From NCBI RefSeq assembly GCF_901709675.1, contig NC_051099.1, positions 8,124,001-8,188,000 on the forward strand: a stretch of 64,000 bases of DNA, in the 5' to 3' direction. Source of the DNA: Syngnathus acus (taxonomy: Eukaryota > Chordata > Actinopteri > Syngnathiformes > Syngnathidae). Below the pieces are notes generated by a model. The model did not search any database, was not told the origin of the DNA, and saw nothing but the letters and a program-made list of their open reading frames with translations. Made by a program: the position numbers and the translations under genes. This document shows, one piece after another, positions 35,001 through 48,864 of the stretch (positions are counted from its first letter, which is position 1; each line of letters starts with the position of its first letter).

Positions 35001-38000
35001 TATGACCAACTGAACCCGACTGACTCTCCCTCGAATCTTCTTGATCAAAATGCCGTTCGAGTGTGTCAATAGACTTTTATACGCGCCATTGTACGCCTAC
35101 TATCCAGCATGTTTTGTGTTTCTTTCATCACTTGATAAAAGCAGGGTCTCGATATTTGTGAGTTCTTGAAAGGAAGAAAGAAATGATCATCGTCTTGTGT
35201 ATGAATGTTACCAAATGTTTGTTTCCACGATGTGGTAGCCGAGGTAGCTGAGGGGAATGTCAACATGCTCACTGTATAAAGTTGGTGCCCAACACTGGAA
35301 GAGAAGTGAGACAGAAACAGAGGTGGGGGGCAAGCAACACAACACACTACGTTTTCACCATCAAAAAGAAAAGAACAGCAGTGAGTAGGTTGAGGTGAAG
35401 AAAAAGTATAGTCAGAGATTGGCGGTAGTGGCTCACCTGGGGATTAGGGCAGGTGCACAGAGCATCAAGACATGAGTGGGCTCACAGAGTGCGTGGGTGG
35501 ATGGATTGTGTGTGAATGTTGTTCTTGTTACCTCTAGTGTTTAAAGTGCAGACGGGGTTGCTAGGATACAGGGAATTAGATAAAATGCCCTTGATTGAAA
35601 TCATACAAATATTAAGAATTATAATGACATGATTAGGTGATGTTGCCGCAGTGTCTTGCTCAAGTGCACACTGTCAGGAAGCAGCGGAGTATATTTCCAA
35701 CAACTAGTAGCTGTTTTTTAGTAGCTTGCAGTAGGAATTTGAGCTTTTACCCTCCGGTTCCACACAAAATTTCACTTGGGTATCAAATGAGCCAATAAAA
35801 GCAAGATGTCAAGAGGAGAACTTGATCAGATCTCTGAAATGGCATTCAGAATTAGCAAGGTTATGATATTACGAGTTACGGTAATTGAATAGTCTTCGCA
35901 CTGATCGGAATGTGTCAAGACATCCGTTCTTGCACCCAGCAGTCTGCAGACAGTGAGTGATGGAGCATACAGACAAGTGAGTGAGTCATTGAAAGTAGAA
36001 GAAAGGAAATCCAGACTTATTATTTTTACCGTGCAGAAGATGTCATGATGAGAAAGAGTAGCGAGGTCATGCTGTCCCTTCTTTTTGATCTAATACCTAT
36101 CTTGTGATAAACTTAGAGCTAGCCTCAGGGCTATCCGAGTCCTGTTGGTTTTGTTCTCATCAAAGCCCTCCGGGTTTTTTTAGTTAGCTCTGCTGGCAGA
36201 CTGAGGAAACATTTTGTTTTCTCGTGAGTAAAACGACATGTACGTAGTAGCGTTTTTATAGATGACTTGCTAATGTGAGGAATTATAGAAAAGATCAAGA
36301 TATGAAATTTGAATTAGATGGATGACATCCTTCAAGCAAATAATTGTGTAGTCTGGATTGTATATTTGTGGTACCTGCTGCATGTGTAACACTAATCAGA
36401 CCTTGTTGACACATTATGAAACACGTCTTTGTTTATGATTGTCTACCCTAGGACAATGCTTTAGTGCAATAATGTGTACAGAACAAGAGTGCTAAGTCCT
36501 TCCCACACTGGAGGGGATAACAATTCATAGCTCTCCATTGACTATCAATTGCGCCGTGTCTCATCCCCCTGTGTGCAAAAACAATGCTTTAAAAGCTCCT
36601 GTGTGTTGGAATGAAGAATCATCAACCGGAGAACAGAAAAGAAAACAAACAAAAATGTGAATCTGCTCAACCTTTATCCTTTGTCAAGACTAACCCGGAT
36701 GAATTAAGATTTTTGTGGTAAAATTATAACTACAAGCAACCTATTTGATGATATGGATTTCCAATCGGCATCGTTGCCCAACAGTTTAAAAGTGATTTAT
36801 TTCCTGTTGCTCTCAAATATGCCTGCTATGTTGGGCCAAGGCTAGATTACATTTAACCAAAGAGGCAAGGCTAGCTGTAAAGACATCACTCTTAATTATG
36901 AACGCGTGTGTTTTTATTCACATTAGTGAAAGGCACATTGTCTGTCTTATTTGTTACCAAGCTGCTTTTTTTTTTTATTGAAGAAATGGCCATTTCAATG
37001 CATTACTATACAGGGAGCCATTGCAAATTTAGTGAGGCAAAACAAGGCGCCTGCAAGATAAATAATGAAAGTTCAGAAACTGCTTTTTTTGTTTAACCCA
37101 ATCCAGTGAACCAAATTAAAGTGATTTCTTTTTTCTTAGGATGGAAATGGGAGGAGGGATCATAATTTATTATGCTAAGAGATCAGACAAACATGGATGA
37201 GATCAGAATTCACATATCTGCATTCAAAGCACTGATGGAGCATAACTGCGTGAAAAAAATCAATAAAAAAAAAAAGATCGACACTGCACCAAATATATGC
37301 AACTTGCATAGAAAAGTGTAAGATGAGAGTTGCATGTGTAAAGTAGCAGTAGCTTTTGACATTTTTAAGTGACCTCTGCCCCGAGTTCCCTGTGAGTCCC
37401 AAATGTAAGCACAAAGTAGTCAAATCTTAATGTTAAATGCTTTTCAGTAGTGAAGTTGAGAATTGACAGATTAAACACACTCCATTTAGCTCTGTTAATG
37501 ACAAATGATTATACCAGTCATTTGATAAATTGGGAGCAAATGTTCTGTTCTCGTTGCAGCGATAGTCTTATCACTTCTGCCTTTGGCATTTTTCTATCAT
37601 GGCGATGATTGTTCACCCCTCTCATGGGTGGAGTTTTTAGAGAGTGACGTGTTGGGTGGTCTGTTTCTCCTTTTGAGCAACGCAACACCCAAGCGGAATG
37701 TCGACAGTTGACAGCCCCTCTTGAATTCCATTTTCACCGTGACAGCATAAGAGGCACATAATGTGTTGTTTGGAGGGTTGTTAGCTCCACAACTGCATCT
37801 TATAAAAGTGAGAATGGCTGAAATGTTTATCTGAATATTGCATTTTATATTTTCTCTTTGCTGACAGTTCAATAATAAGATGCAGAGGTTAACAATATTA
37901 ATTTGTTTCAACATTGTGATTTAGTGACTACCGAAACTTATATAATTATTAAATATTGGTTTAAGAGAACACACAGTACGGTTTTGTCAACAAAGAGATT

Positions 38001-39750
38001 TTTGAGGGTGTGCTCAGAGCATCTCTGCAGTGATTTTGTTCAAGCCTTGGTAATTACAAAATTCAATACCTCTTGTTCTTTATAAATCAAGTTAGCACAT
38101 TGATCTACCAAGAAGCCGTCCTAGAACAACAGTGAGTGGGCCAGGAGAAAATAGCATCATCAGTCTTTTGAAGTTAGCAGCACTTTGCTGCATTTACAGT
38201 TATTGCAAAGCCCATTTTTGTCCGCTGGGATTTTTTTTTTCTTGGACTGCTGGATTTTATTAGCATCATAATATAGATACCTGGACACAAAACTGTACTT
38301 AGTAATGCTTTTATTTTGAAAGAAACTCATTGAACTGATGCCATTCAACTGATGTCATTCCAACCCTGCCGTTTGTTGGATGTTACCAAACCACAATGCA
38401 ACAGGCAAAGATAAATGAATCCGAGCTAGAGATCTCTCCAAAGCAAACTATCTTTTGGAAGGTGAAATGCAAAATGTCAGCGCTCGTTCCCAGCAGACAG
38501 CAGGCGATGTTTCAGATGTTGTATGGTTCAGACTATTTCTGTAGTGATTGACTGGCATGTCAGCAACAAAGCAACCGTCAACAGCTGCTGAAATAACCCC
38601 ATTTGGGGTTATAGCTGTTTGTTTTATGGTTTGATTTTTGTGGGTCAGGATGCAGAAGGAACATCACTTAGAAAGGAATATTTAACAATGTGCCAAAACG
38701 GAATATCTAGGGACATAGTCTGTTGAAACCAGGACATATTCATCTATTTCAAAGAGCCCTCTGGACTCCTACTGTGTCACTGAAACTAGAGGCGCAGGCT
38801 ACATTTGAAGTTAGCTCTCAAACAATTCCTATTATGACAGATTGCAGAAGGATTTGGCTCTTTAAGTCAATCAAGTGAGTGGGCAAGGTAATGCCGTTTC
38901 AGTGATGGCTTAGTCACAACATGATGATGATCTTCGAATTCTTCACCAGATGCTCAGTTTCGGTTTTTCTTTAAACCATCAATCTGCATCACGATGCTCA
39001 ACAATATATGTGTCTTCATCCACTATGCAGGTAATGAAATCCTGTCTGGCTCAGTATACCTTCAATTGAAGTGCTAGCATCAAAATCATTACCCCGCAAC
39101 AACCAAATATCTCCTGCAGAATGTCAGAGGGAAACATAATGCTCAGACCATTAGTCAAGCAGTGGACAAATAATTATGCCTTGCACTATTAACCCAAGAA
39201 ATGAGAAACGCATAGTAGATAGGGTGCAAGAGAGCGATGGATTTGATGGGTGGGGGGGGCAAATAACAGTATGACACAAAAGAAATTAATCCTGAATATC
39301 CACCGCTCCCTGTGCACCTCTACAATTGAAGGCTTAGTCGGTCTCGTCCATTCATGAATCACTGGGCCTTGGAGACACACCGGAGCAAAACCACCAGCTC
39401 TCATAAATAAAGCAGCAACTTACTGCTCTCGTGCCAATGAGTCATACGGGTCTCTCATTCACGGGAAAGCATTTTAAACCACCCAAATTTCTTCTGTTAA
39501 CTAGCTCGCTTTTTATGAATAATATGTTTTCCAAACATTTGTACCAGTAGTACGTAAGCTTGATGTTGTGTTTATAATTGGACTCGTTTCCAGCAATGTC
39601 AGTGTCTGCACCGGCACAAAAACAAACAAACAAAAAAAACATCATTGTAACAAAACATCAGAACAAAATTGCAGGTGCGAAAAAATATATTTGACAAAAA
39701 TGTTACTATCCTACACGGTAGGGACGTTGGGGGGGCATATCAATAGATGA

Positions 39751-39784
39751 ATGGATGGATGGATGGATGGATGGATGGATGGAT
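39751..39784. repeat. (GGAT)n microsatellite
   Basis: About eight GGAT/GATG units. The minus-strand reading SIHPSIHPSIH is an artefact of the repeat. Confidence 0.95.
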
Positions 39785-40059
39785 AAGGAATTGGATGCAG
39801 ATAATAATAAAAAAAGCATGATTATATGCATATTCATACAAAGTGTGGAAGTAAAATTTGAATGGATGTATAGTGAGTACAATAAAAACATAATCGGCAG
39901 CTGTGTGCTGAGGTAATTTTTGATGGGCGATTCGCCCAAAAACGGGTTGTTAGGAGTTAAGTTGGATAAACAGCCTTACACTGCGATGGTGGAAAGCTGA
40001 TTTTTCTTTATAATCTCAACACTGCTTCCATTATACCAAGAACAGAGGCAGTCACCATT

Positions 40060-40102
40060 ACACACACACACACGCACGCACACGCACACACATTCGCGCG
40101 CG
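40060..40102. repeat. (CA)n microsatellite with CG-containing tail
   Basis: A CA run interrupted by CACG units and ending in CGCGCGCG. The alternating purine-pyrimidine sequence could adopt Z-DNA. Confidence 0.9.
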
Positions 40103-42465
40103 ATCCTCTTTGCTTAGGGGAAAACCTGGTTTAAAGATTAGATAAGAGGCATGCATTTAATTTCATTTTATTGATTTAGAGTGGCCATCTGGAATTTGGC
40201 TCCTGCCATCGATCTGAGATAGATGATACAAGATGGTTATCAGCCCCCAACAACATTGTGTTTGAAGATGTAAAAATACTGTAGCAGATTTCAGCTCAAA
40301 TCACCGGAGAGGCTTCACATCAAAATGTCACTAAAATGCCACTGGGGAAATTGAGCAGTTTCTTTCCCATAAGCCTCTAATGTTTGGAGCGGGGAGCACA
40401 GCAGAAAAAATCCTGCGGCGGTTGTTCATTATCTTTGTCAAATAACACTGCTATCAAACCAGGCATATCTAGTGATTGCTTTTTGGTCACTTTAGATTTC
40501 TAATATGAACAATGCAGCTTAAAGTGGCGTATGTAGCACGATTCATACGTGTTCAAGGTTCTAGCAATTGTTTTCATTCAATGTATATTGTGTGAAAAAT
40601 GAGTGCAAGACAATAGGATAATTTTTCTGCCAAGGCTGTGTCGGAAACGATTACTGAGAAGTTAAGCTTGTTCTTTCTTTAGCATGATAATGGTTATGAT
40701 AACTTTCACCTGTGCTCTCGAGTCATTGGTGCCCTGTGCATGTGGTTGATCCCTACTTTGAGATCCTGTTCGAGAAGCAACGAGCCTTTCGGTATGCTGA
40801 TGGACAGGGTCAAACGCCACAATCTGTATTTATCAGCAAGATACTGTTCCTGTGCTGTAAATGCGATTCTAAAGCCTCTTTATCCTCTTTCTGAGGATTT
40901 GCAGTATAGCAGAGGACATGTGAGTCTCCCTGCACTTAAGCCTCACTATCAGCAGCCCAGTGGGCTGGCAACATGTGAAGGGACATAGTTTCATTTTTTT
41001 TTGTTGGTATTTAATTTGAGCTTACGTTCTGGAAATCTATGTGGCTTTATGCTGCTTTGTAAAAGCTTGTCTGCCTTGTTATGAGTGAGGCATCTAGTTG
41101 ATAACTAAAATCACAGTGAATTAAAATGTCTATGGAATTTCAGCTATATTACATCACAGTCAAATAGGGTTGTCCTTTAATTTCCACAAACAAGTACGAT
41201 TCAGATTTCTACTCAAGGTTAACTCGAAGCAAACAAAAAGCACAGTCAAACCAATGGAACATCATCGTGACTTGCTTTGGGAGAAATTACCAAGGACTTT
41301 CGAAGGTAGTAAATACAAATACGAATGACCATTTTATGACCTTACTATGTCATCCTTGGGAAGTCTGCTTAAATGGTTGATTAACAGAATTTAGGACCTT
41401 CGCATCAAAGGTTGACACAGGAAGTCAGTGTACTGATTTGTTTGGCACGGTTTGTACACCGCATCCCCTTCCCGAGGCCATTTATTAGCGTTTGTGTGAC
41501 ACAGACAGGAAATCGAACCAACAAATGCTCAACATGGTCTCAGAAGCAAGTTTCATTTCATTTCATTCAAATAGAAATGTTATAAATATACATACAAATA
41601 ACTTATATTGTATAACAAACAACAAGATATAAAGAATTTTGGCAGTAAATCTTCTAACTACCTAAAAGAGACTTCATTGGGAATAGAGTTTGAAGATGCT
41701 GTAGGGACCAGGCAGCAAGTCGTGTTGAATGGTATGCTGTCAGAATCATGTCTGTCTAAGCTTCAGGAATCTCGGGAGCTAATTCTGTTTGATGTATTAA
41801 CCATGATGAAGGGGGGCAGGGGCTGTTCGTTCGCAATAGTGTGAGGATTTCGGTACATTTTGTCTTGTGCATGATGGGAATGAAAGTTTGTCCACATACT
41901 TTTTCATCATGCTCGTGCCCACTGATAAATTACTAAAAGAGAAACTACAATTTATGTTGTTTGATGATTTAATGATGCATATGTGGGATTGGGAGACTTG
42001 CTCGCTACTAATTCTGCCATTCTATTAGATGCTTATTTGGGCTCCTTAGTGTAAATCTTAAGTTTGTTTAGCAGAAAATAACAAAAGCAGATTCTTCATC
42101 TCGTCTACACATAAAGCAATCTCGACTCAATAGACATTAGATCTAAAGCCATATATATCAACCCGGCTCTTGGTTGTCGTACGCAAACAGGAAATGTGTT
42201 TTCAAACAGCAGCCAAATAAATCAATAATTCAGAGGACTAAGGTATGGTACTGATCTATATATCCTATCATAGTGTGTCACCTCGCCGTCCACGCCTTTC
42301 ATATATTCAATTCCATATGTGTATACCACATTCATTGAAGCTACTTTGAACCTGTGCATTTACTTAGTTGGCCTTCATAAAAGCTTGTATTATTGTCTAA
42401 TAAGAATCCAAAATAAAACCAAGTGTTTAATTTGACACTTTAATTCACTGCCGAGCTCTACTTCT

Positions 42466-42478
42466 GTTGCCAAGCAAC
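42466..42478. promoter_or_regulatory. X-box-like motif GTTGCCAAGCAAC
   Basis: A near-perfect inverted repeat (GTTGC, then CAAGCAAC) fitting the RFX X-box with a one-base spacer. It lies inside the large pcdh1 intron. Similar motifs occur at 2675, 2782 and 63556. A motif match only. Confidence 0.3.
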
Positions 42479-43673
42479 CATGTTAAGGTGCACACAAAAG
42501 GGTCATTATAGATTTGAGATTTCTTTCGCGCAATCCTTTACCTGTATTCATTTCTCCATGAAAAATGGCATAATTATTCTTTCAGATGATTCTTTAGAAT
42601 GTGTATACTTGTATGTGTTGTCACTAATGCAATAGATGTCTGCATAAAATAATTTCCCGGCAGTAAATTCACTGACATTACGCTCTGATTTTTTTCTGGA
42701 ACACAATCAGAGGAATCAAGTTGAGCTCCTCTTCTTATGCATCTTTTAGACATATGTTACTAACAGGATCTGACAGCATGGCCCTGAGTATTTAAATGGT
42801 TCATGGTGCTTGTACTGTGATGTCTACGATACGGCACAATGAGCCATAAATATGTCAGTTTTGACTCAAATGAAGAGAGAAGGCAACGGAGTATTCATGC
42901 TAGATGCTTTTGCTTTGGGGCTTTGTCTAAAGCCCATTTTGAAAGACTCTGCCAAAAATTCATCAGAAGATTAATCAGATCTGTCATCAATATCATATCA
43001 AATCTGTATCAACTGCATTTAGTATACCCCCCCTCGCAGTACCACAGCGAAAGATGCTCTGTGATCGGCGCACGTTTTTTTCCCCATCATTTCAAAATGG
43101 GAGCGCCTTCTTTTAACACGCTCTAGGCAGTCAACTTAGATAATAGATTTCTTTTTTTTTTGTGGCATTCATAATAGTGTCTGTTTTGCTGAGGCTGAGA
43201 ATCTAAGGCAATATGGGGCATACATCAAATATGTGTTCATTAAGTCCCTAAACACGAGGGATGGAGGCTGCAAATTGTTGTTGGCTGCTGTTGTATTTGA
43301 TGAGAAGCAAGCTTGTTGGATCCAAGAGGGGGAAATGATTTGAGGCAGGAACGGAGAGATGCAGTAGCATTTAATTTGCATGAAGACAGTGAGGCAGAGG
43401 CCATGACTCTGGTTTTATATTCCATTGCTTTTCTGAGATGATTTCAGATTGCAGTATAGTTGGATTACACATCTCAAGATCCTAAAGGCCACAAACTCAA
43501 CATACAAAGCAGCTCACTCAAACAGCTTAGTCTCTTTATCTGATGATTGACAAGTTGTTTTTCTGCCTGGATTCTTCTTGACTGTTGGAATTTTCCAGAA
43601 CATATCCTGCTTCTGCACTGACTGGACAGCCAGACATGAAAAAGGTCATTGTGAATCTAATTAAGCATGACTT

Positions 43674-43701
43674 TTTCCTCTCTCTCTCTCTCACTCTCTC
43701 T
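43674..43701. repeat. (CT)n tract
   Basis: TCTC repeats with one interruption, immediately followed by TACAG, which mimics a splice acceptor. No open frame with known similarity follows, so I do not call an exon. Confidence 0.85.
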
Positions 43702-45450
43702 ACAGCGTCTTGGTAACATTGAGGAGCATGAGACCACTCCATCTAGTTGCATCCAAATAATTAGTCGGAATGCAAGAATGAGATGCACACACATTCTTCG
43801 GAAATAATCCCACGTTGAAATTGTATTGCCAATCGAATCTTGACAAGCAAGATGCTATTATTAGCACGGCATATACATAGGCATGCACATGTACTGGGAA
43901 ACAGTGACTCACATGCAGACAATATTAGAAGAGGGGGTGAAATTTTAAGCAGGGTTGAAGGATTTTTATCCCTTTTGCCCAATCCAATTATGTTCAACTT
44001 CAAACAAAACCTAAGTGCATGCACGCTTCTCATCCAGATGCTGCAGCAATACTGTAGATATTAGCTCTGACGATGGGAACTTTGAGAGGCAATAAGGTAT
44101 CCAGCGCGGAGAGGACATCCAGGATTAATTTCGCTTATGTCTGAATCTTTACATACTAATTTCTCCTTTGTTTACGTCTCCCTTCTGGCATGATTGACTT
44201 TTTCCACAGTCTGTGTGGAAGATGTGTTTAACAGGATAGCAAATGATATGTGATATATTAGAGGCTAAGTGGCAAGCTCATACTTACTTCAGACCTTGAA
44301 ACCAGCCTTGTTGGATTCATACTTGACACAATGACAAAGAGCTGTTGTTATGGCAATCTACGTATATATAACGTCTGCTTACAAATACTGATAGGATTCA
44401 CAACTGTGATTCTTTTAAATCGCAGAGGGTATTCAGATATTTAGTAATTTTGTTTAGTGCTGGCAAGCCTGCCTTTGCTTATAGGAATCGTTCTGCACCT
44501 GTTCAATTTAATAATGTGAGCTATTGTGGTGTCTCTGCAATGCAGTTATTCTATAAAAACAGCTTGGCTTTGTCACTTGGTGTATATGAATCGAAGTTAT
44601 AGGCGACTTTTGTGTTCAAATTCAAAGGCAAATACAAAGCAAAACTTTCTGTATTCATCTGGACATCTTCAGAACATCTCTGGAGTCTGGAAGAATAGTT
44701 TCTCACTTTCTGTCACCATGGCAATCTGTCAACTTCTCCTGAGTTTTCTTGCGCTTCCTTTTTTGCTGTTTTTCCCCTTTTCTGTTTATCTTCTGCATCA
44801 TGTTATTTATTTCACGGCCCTCTTATCATTTGTTTCTCTGCATTGAGGACTTATCCTTTTTTGGAATGTAGTAGCATGATTCCTACAAACCTCAAGCAAT
44901 GGCAAGTGATGACTTTTCTTGTCCTTTGGGCTCAGATAGCGTATTTGGTCCCTGCTGTTTAAGAAAATGAGGGTCACTCTAAAAAAGAATTCATTTTCTT
45001 AACCCAAAAACTAATCAAAATGTTAATCCGGTGCTCTTCCCAATTAAGTTTTCCCACTGATCCCTTTCTATATTTTCCAAAAGCTGACGGCACCAATCTC
45101 CCGCGACGCCAAAGCATATTATATTTGTCTACCCCTTTCCTTCATCTCATTCCATTTTGCCAGAGGATATATTAATTAATGTATTTAGTGTGTTGTTAAT
45201 TGACTCTCAACCACAATGTGTCTTTACCTAAACAGAAAAATAATTTGAATCTAATTTTGGGAAAAACTGTTTGTTAGTAATTTTGCAACTTTGTGTAACC
45301 AAGCATATCATACGGAATAGGACTTAGATATCCTTTCTACTACCACAATTACATCTTTAAAATCATTTGTAGTTGCTTGGAAAAAGAAGTTTCTCCTAAA
45401 TGGTGGGGAGTGTGTAGAATGTAGATCAACAATTTAAATGGAATACCAGA

Positions 45451-45533
45451 GTTGTCAAATCCAGGTGAAAAGCACCGGTGGCGAAAGCCAAATTGTGGCA
45501 GAGTTTCTTCTATCGCAACCTGGATTTGACACC
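45451..45533. repeat. Hairpin-forming element, 14-bp perfect stem
   Basis: TGTCAAATCCAGGT at 45453-45466 is exactly complementary to ACCTGGATTTGACA at 45518-45531. The 51-base loop contains a smaller hairpin, TGGC-GAAA-GCCA (45479-45490), with a GNRA-type tetraloop. A diverged copy of the right arm, AACCTGGATTTG and then TTTGACACC, occurs at 56256-56279, which favours a small inverted-repeat transposon over a unique RNA gene. No target duplication is clear. Confidence 0.5.
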
Positions 45534-46828
45534 TTAGCGGAAAACAAGGTAGGCATTTTAATTTTATATGAATCCATCAACTGGTGAAATTAAATTAGTT
45601 ATAGTGACGTGGTTGGACATTCAAGTGCTTTTTCAACCTTATTCTGACTCACTGAATTGCTTTTAAATTTATACCAAAGTCTGGATGAGCATCCCATTTT
45701 TTTCATGTATTGTATATTGAAAGACAATTAAAATTGTTCAATTTGACGGCCCAGGTTTTGGGTCCTTTTTGGTTTCCTTTACTGTTACCACGGAACGGCA
45801 CAAAAACATCTCATGGGTTTACACGTGTTGCAGTCGAAACAAACAATATCATGGCATTCCTCTACATTACCAAATGGTGCAGGCAGGATGTGTTTGCTCT
45901 TGCAGAAAACCAATGTGTTTTTGATTCTTGTAGACCAGTACTGTTTTACCAATGGATTTTTTTTTTTCTTCAGGCATTTAATATGTATTATGTTCAAAGC
46001 GAGCTGCCGTTGTTGGGAGGTTTCTACGATTTTGCTGTTGCAGGGGAGCGGGAATCATTACTAGATGATGGCCCGCAGCTCACCACGGTGAACCAAGCTG
46101 AATATTTTCCCCGCACTGGCTCGAAACGTGTTCCACAGTCAGACGTGTCCTTGTAATGGAGAATAGACATCCATAGCTCATCGCAGGACAGAGGGGCTGA
46201 CGAAGAGCTTTTTGTCAATGGGTGATGCATTCACGGCAGCACTCCCACATCCTGTCATATGGAATGGCGTGAACACGCCGATTTGTCATTAGATATGGCA
46301 GCCATATTCACACTTGGTGGGTCCCGCTGCAGTAATACTTGATTTTACTGTAACAACATTATGGTATTTCAAGGCCAATGCTTCCAGTGAGATGAAATTC
46401 TCTTTGGAGGTGGGAGAGGGGCGTAGTGGAAAAGAAGCACTCCAGAATAGGTGACAGACAGTGAAGGATGTGAATTCAGTCTTGCCTATCAAGACCATTA
46501 GGGCCTATGTGATTGTTTTTTAATGCATTCACTCTGGTCGTTTTTTCTCTCCATTAACAGTATGTGAACAAAGGGACTTCTGGTCTTTATCCACCTCCCT
46601 TTGCTCATCCCCTTGTCTGATCACTTCATCCTCCAGCCAAACCCATGCTGACTCCCGTGCACTCTTCTCCCCTCCCCGCCTCTCGCTTATGTTCCTTCCC
46701 TCCCCCCTCTGCAGCGTGTCCCCTAGTTTTCTGGTAGCTGTGTCTCTTTGATAATCCAAGACTCTTTGAAGACTCCAATTCCACACTGCTTGCCTCCGAG
46801 CTATTGCACCTACAAAAAAAACAACAAC

Positions 46829-46870
46829 TGTGTGTGTTTGTGTGCGTGCGTGCGTGTGTGTGTGTGTGTC
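46829..46870. repeat. (TG)n microsatellite
   Basis: TG units with TGCG interruptions. Minus-strand frames over it read as HTHTHAR-type peptides and are artefacts. Confidence 0.95.
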
Positions 46871-48138
46871 TAAAGAGAGACAAGAGAGCAGTGGAAGGGA
46901 TGTGAACATGATGGTGGAATTAAAAAGAAAAAGTATACACATTTTCTGAATAATGCCCTCTATCTATCCGGGCTTATATACTTGCTGGATACACTAAGGG
47001 GTGCACTTCTTCTTTGTCAACTTTGTCGGTTGGGCCAATTTTTCTGGGGCTTTGCAGGTGGGACCTCATTGATGCCAGCATACATACAGTAAATGCCAGA
47101 GCCTGTGAACTCCTCTAGGTATTTTTCAACAATGTCTACCATATCTCGATCTACATGTAACTGATTCACATAGATATTGTCAGATGGGTCACAGATGTAA
47201 TTAGTTTGGGCATTCTAGAATTGTCAATAGTTATCTTTGCTAAAGTAATTTCCTCTATCCGCTTTGCGTCACCAGCCTCTTTTTACCTTTTCGATGGAAG
47301 TGGCTTTGTGACTCGGCTGCTATATTCACCGTTGTTTCAATCTTTAGTCCCTCTTCTTCCGTCTTTGTCTGCAGCCCTCCCTGTTTGACTCCATCATGCC
47401 GCCTCACTTTGGCAGAGGAGCTTGCCACTGGGATTTTGAAGAAATTGAATTGAATTATGAAAGAATTCCTCCGCAGTACGATTGGCATCACTCCCTCCAC
47501 ACAATATAACATCATTGCCATATCTCTCAGTGTGGGACGAATGAAAATAGGCCTTGCACCATTTTTTTGGCTCATCCTTTTAAATTGAATTTTTCATATC
47601 ACGGGGGGCACTGAGACATCAGCCGTTTCCTTTAACATGGGCAGGAAACCCATTTCATAATATCTCAGTGACACATAACTATGATTCAGTAGGAAATGGC
47701 TGGCTTCCAGCTTCAGTACACATTGGCTATACCGCAACGAAAGGTAGATAAACGGGACCACAAAGGTTTTCTTCAGTTTGAAATTTTAAGAGTGTTAAAG
47801 GAGAGCATACTATATCACTTTTTTCGCTGTGGAAAAAAGGAACAGGTCCTCTTTCGCATAGTCATACCAACTCAAAACATTCAACCTCTAAAGCTTCCAG
47901 TTTTATTTTATCCGAAGAAAATCTGTTTTTTGCTGTTGTTTTTTTCCCCAGTAGCAAATTTCACTTGCAGAGTTAGTGATTATTCAGAGTTAGGAAATGT
48001 TATGCTTTGAGCGTGTTCCTGAAATTGTGTTTTCAGCATACACTTAAGTCTGCATAGCATTTGTTAAAACTCTAAGAAGGAATTGGCAGGCAAAAAATGC
48101 ATGACAAAAATGTATTGTACTTCCTATAAGAGAACACA

Positions 48139-48168
48139 AATAATAATAATAATAATAATAATAATAAG
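48139..48168. repeat. (AAT)n microsatellite
   Basis: Ten AAT/TAA units; the minus-strand polytyrosine frame is an artefact. Confidence 0.95.
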
Positions 48169-48864
48169 CGTGAATACAACTAAACATGTTGACTGTCATT
48201 TCTAATCTAGAAGTTGAATTGTTCACTTATGGGAGGTGACACAGACCATTGAGCAGTCTGACAACGTGTGGGAAGATTCAGCTTGCTGCTGGGTTTGGAG
48301 CTCATGCTGCCTTCTGAGCAGGCCGCCGAGGATTTTTGCTGGCTGTCCAGACTATTCTACTTGGCTAATATTTACATTTAACACTATCCAAACCAGGAAG
48401 TTATACTGAGCGTTGGAGTGCTTGCTATTCTTGAGGGAAAGTGATCAAGAATGTGTACTCACAGATACTTCACACTGCTGACTCTCTCTGCGGCAGCCGC
48501 ATTGACAGGAGAGTTCCAAATGCTAAGTCTACCTCACCAACCACTCTGCAGAAAGTAAAAAGGTGATGGAGTTGATGAAAAAGCTTTAGCATCTGCATAA
48601 GAACCGGCGGCTCAGTACTGGCAATCAGTGAGGCTTGGCTGAGTGACAGGGCACGTGGTGGCAGAGTGGTGTCAGATAGCTTTCAAGAGTGGACTGAATA
48701 GTTGGTGCAGTTGGAAAGCACGGCAGCAGTCGGGTCCTATGTCCCACTAGGGAGCAGTGGTGCAAATCAGCAGACACTGCACTGATTCTGTGGCCCCTTT
48801 CATTGACACTGTGCAGTCTAGACGATAGTTTACACCTAATAGATAGAACAATAATAATACTACC

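Noticed and set aside
43674-43740. Possible splice acceptor (CT tract then TACAG)
   Set aside because: No open frame matching any pcdh1 segment follows; the known exons already join in phase without it.
45453-45466. tRNA B-box-like sequence
   Set aside because: No A-box, acceptor stem or cloverleaf could be built around it, so no tRNA or SINE promoter is called.
45710-46156. 148-codon open frame on the + strand
   Set aside because: The sequence does not resemble a known protein, carries a poly-F/T stretch, and overlaps frames on both strands inside the pcdh1 intron.
46529-46942. 137-codon minus-strand frame with Arg/Glu-rich part
   Set aside because: Half of it is (TG)n repeat translation and the rest has no family match; no splice context on that strand.
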